A stretch of 64,000 nt of DNA, from contig CAYLLO010000002.1 in assembly GCA_964384805.1 (NCBI GenBank), positions 1 through 64,000 on the forward strand, given 5' to 3'. Both the position numbers and the translations under genes were made by a program. Below are positions 63,236 to 64,000 of this stretch, one piece after another. The DNA comes from HGM10611 sp964384805 (GTDB lineage Bacteria; Bacillota_I; Bacilli_A; ML615J-28; CAG-313). Positions within the stretch are counted from its first letter, which is position 1; the number at the start of each line of letters is the position of its first letter. The notes beneath the pieces are model-generated. The model ran no database searches, was not told where the DNA came from, and was given only the letters and a program-made list of their open reading frames with translations.

Positions 63236-63438
63236 TATCTCACCATCTTTCATATATATAGTGTATGAATTTCCAATTTACTGACACACTTTTTTTAATT
63301 ATTTTATCATTAACACTATTATCTCCTATAGGTTTGAGTCGTAAATTAATGGTTCGAGTCTATGGCAATATGCACAACAAAAAGTGTTAAATGTATCTTT
63401 TTGTAGCAATAATCTAATTTTATTTATGCAACAAAAAA
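63236..63438. other. Upstream region of the sigma gene with a 20-bp-spaced repeat
   Basis: GGTTTGAGTC (63331-63340) and GGTTCGAGTC (63351-63360) differ by one base and are 20 bp apart. They look like tRNA T-loops or a regulator site. No complete tRNA fold was found. The rest is AT-rich. Confidence 0.5.
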
Positions 63439-64000
63439 TTACTTGTCATACTCTATCCTAAAATAATCAAGATAAACTTTAAATTGATCTTGGGCTGTAA
63501 AACACGTATCAATCAAGTATCCTTTTTCTTGTTCCCATTCTTTTAGTCCTCTATAGTAGAACATCTTTAGTTTTTCATCTATTATAAAAGGAACAATGTT
63601 ATTTTTAAGACATTCCTTAAACATTAAAAGCCTACCTACTCTTCCATTACCATCCTGAAAAGGATGAATATATTCAAATCTATAATGAAACTCAATTATA
63701 TCATTTAATGTTTTATTATTAATACTGTTATACCATTCAATTAAAGATTTAACTTCATATTCAACTTTTTCGGGACTTGTAGTTATTCTTCCACTGACTT
63801 CATTAGGAAATTTTTTATAATCACCTACAGCAAACCAACTTTTTCTACTATCAGTTGTCCCATTTTTCAAAATAAAGTGAAGTTGTTTTATTAAATTTTC
63901 AGTAATATTAAACTTAGCCTTATCTATAATTAAATCAATACATCTAAAATGATTTGCAGTTTCAACAATATCATCCACATTTACAACTTCATCGGTTAAA
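63439..64000 (-). CDS. Fic-domain protein, 5' end outside the window
   Basis: The core motif HPFQDGNGRVGR, preceded by FHYRFEYI, is the Fic active site, which transfers AMP (or another phosphate-linked group) to target proteins. The His is the catalytic base. Upstream, WFAVGDYKKFPN with GRITTSPEKVEYEV matches the Fic flap region. The first possible in-window start is GTG at 63978, but the frame stays open to the window end (LTDEVVNVDD), so the N-terminus is missing here. No (S/T)xxxE(G/N) inhibition motif is seen in the visible part. Toxin or housekeeping AMPylator cannot be distinguished. Confidence 0.92.
   Translation of the reverse strand, partial: LTDEVVNVDDIVETANHFRCIDLIIDKAKFNITENLIKQLHFILKNGTTDSRKSWFAVGDYKKFPNEVSGRITTSPEKVEYEVKSLIEWYNSINNKTLNDIIEFHYRFEYIHPFQDGNGRVGRLLMFKECLKNNIVPFIIDEKLKMFYYRGLKEWEQEKGYLIDTCFTAQDQFKVYLDYFRIEYDK

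Noticed and set aside
1..64000. CRISPR arrays, rRNA, complete tRNA genes, complete insertion sequences
   Set aside because: No regularly spaced repeat series beyond two copies, no tRNA fold, no transposase frame and no rRNA sequence was recognised.

Overview
The window reads as chromosomal DNA of a low-GC, endospore-forming member of the Bacillota. It is very AT-rich and has Gram-positive ribosome binding sites (AGGAGG variants). It carries division and wall genes (ftsZ, ftsW/spoVE, murG, murB), spore genes (a cotJA-cotJB fusion, cotJC, ytfI, ytfJ), a PerR-type regulator with rubrerythrin, and a glutaminyl-tRNA synthetase. GlnRS together with sporulation genes, lipoproteins with InlB-like repeats and an AT-rich genome suggests an Erysipelotrichia-like lineage (Coprobacillaceae or relatives). 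That placement is inference. No tRNA, rRNA, complete insertion sequence or CRISPR array was recognised. Nearly all genes lie on the minus strand; only two (yidD-like at 26.5 kb, serine hydrolase at 39.1 kb) are on the plus strand.

Layout. 0-14.6 kb is core: ftsZ; a sugar-isomerase/AP-endonuclease-like TIM barrel gene with its own promoter; then, read from high to low coordinates, one tight operon ftsW-murG-murB-cotJAB-cotJC in which spore-coat genes are translationally coupled to peptidoglycan precursor genes; a lipoprotein, tgt, pgi, pgcA and dnaE. 14.8-21.7 kb is a cell-surface block: an M6-like secreted metalloprotease lipoprotein, and two paralogous single-pass membrane proteins with propeller-like and Ig-like ectodomains. 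21.8-28.5 kb holds ackA, a YtxK-like methyltransferase homologue, a flavoprotein, ytfI-ytfJ, a yidD-domain protein with an unknown extension, and perR-rubrerythrin behind a near-consensus promoter with a perfect Per box. 28.5-35.2 kb is transport: an ABC exporter, a two-gene chromate-family transporter, two MFS proteins and small unknown proteins. 35.3-38.9 kb is a hydroxy-acid operon: LDH2/MDH-family dehydrogenase, malic enzyme and LarA-type nickel racemase. 40.5-50.3 kb is a long collinear run groES-groEL-coiled coil-B3/4 protein-glnS-pcrA-ligA. 50.4-52.4 kb holds a phosphodiesterase, a pyrrolidone carboxylate peptidase homologue and a LytTR-DUF3021 regulatory pair.

52.4-64 kb is accessory: an XRE regulator with a 20-bp palindromic operator, a GNAT enzyme, an unknown helical protein, two overlapping ABC exporter genes, a GHKL kinase without a membrane sensor plus a LytTR response regulator, decayed fragments of an AAA ATPase and of a third ABC exporter, an ECF-like sigma factor fused to a large C-terminal region, and a Fic protein running off the window. 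The LytTR regulator probably controls the exporter pair: an exact 11-bp direct repeat with 21-bp periodicity lies just upstream of the exporter promoter.

Several track-length reading frames start too far upstream. Start codons were moved to in-frame ATGs with good Shine-Dalgarno sequences or to positions downstream of visible promoters; the reasons are given in each entry.
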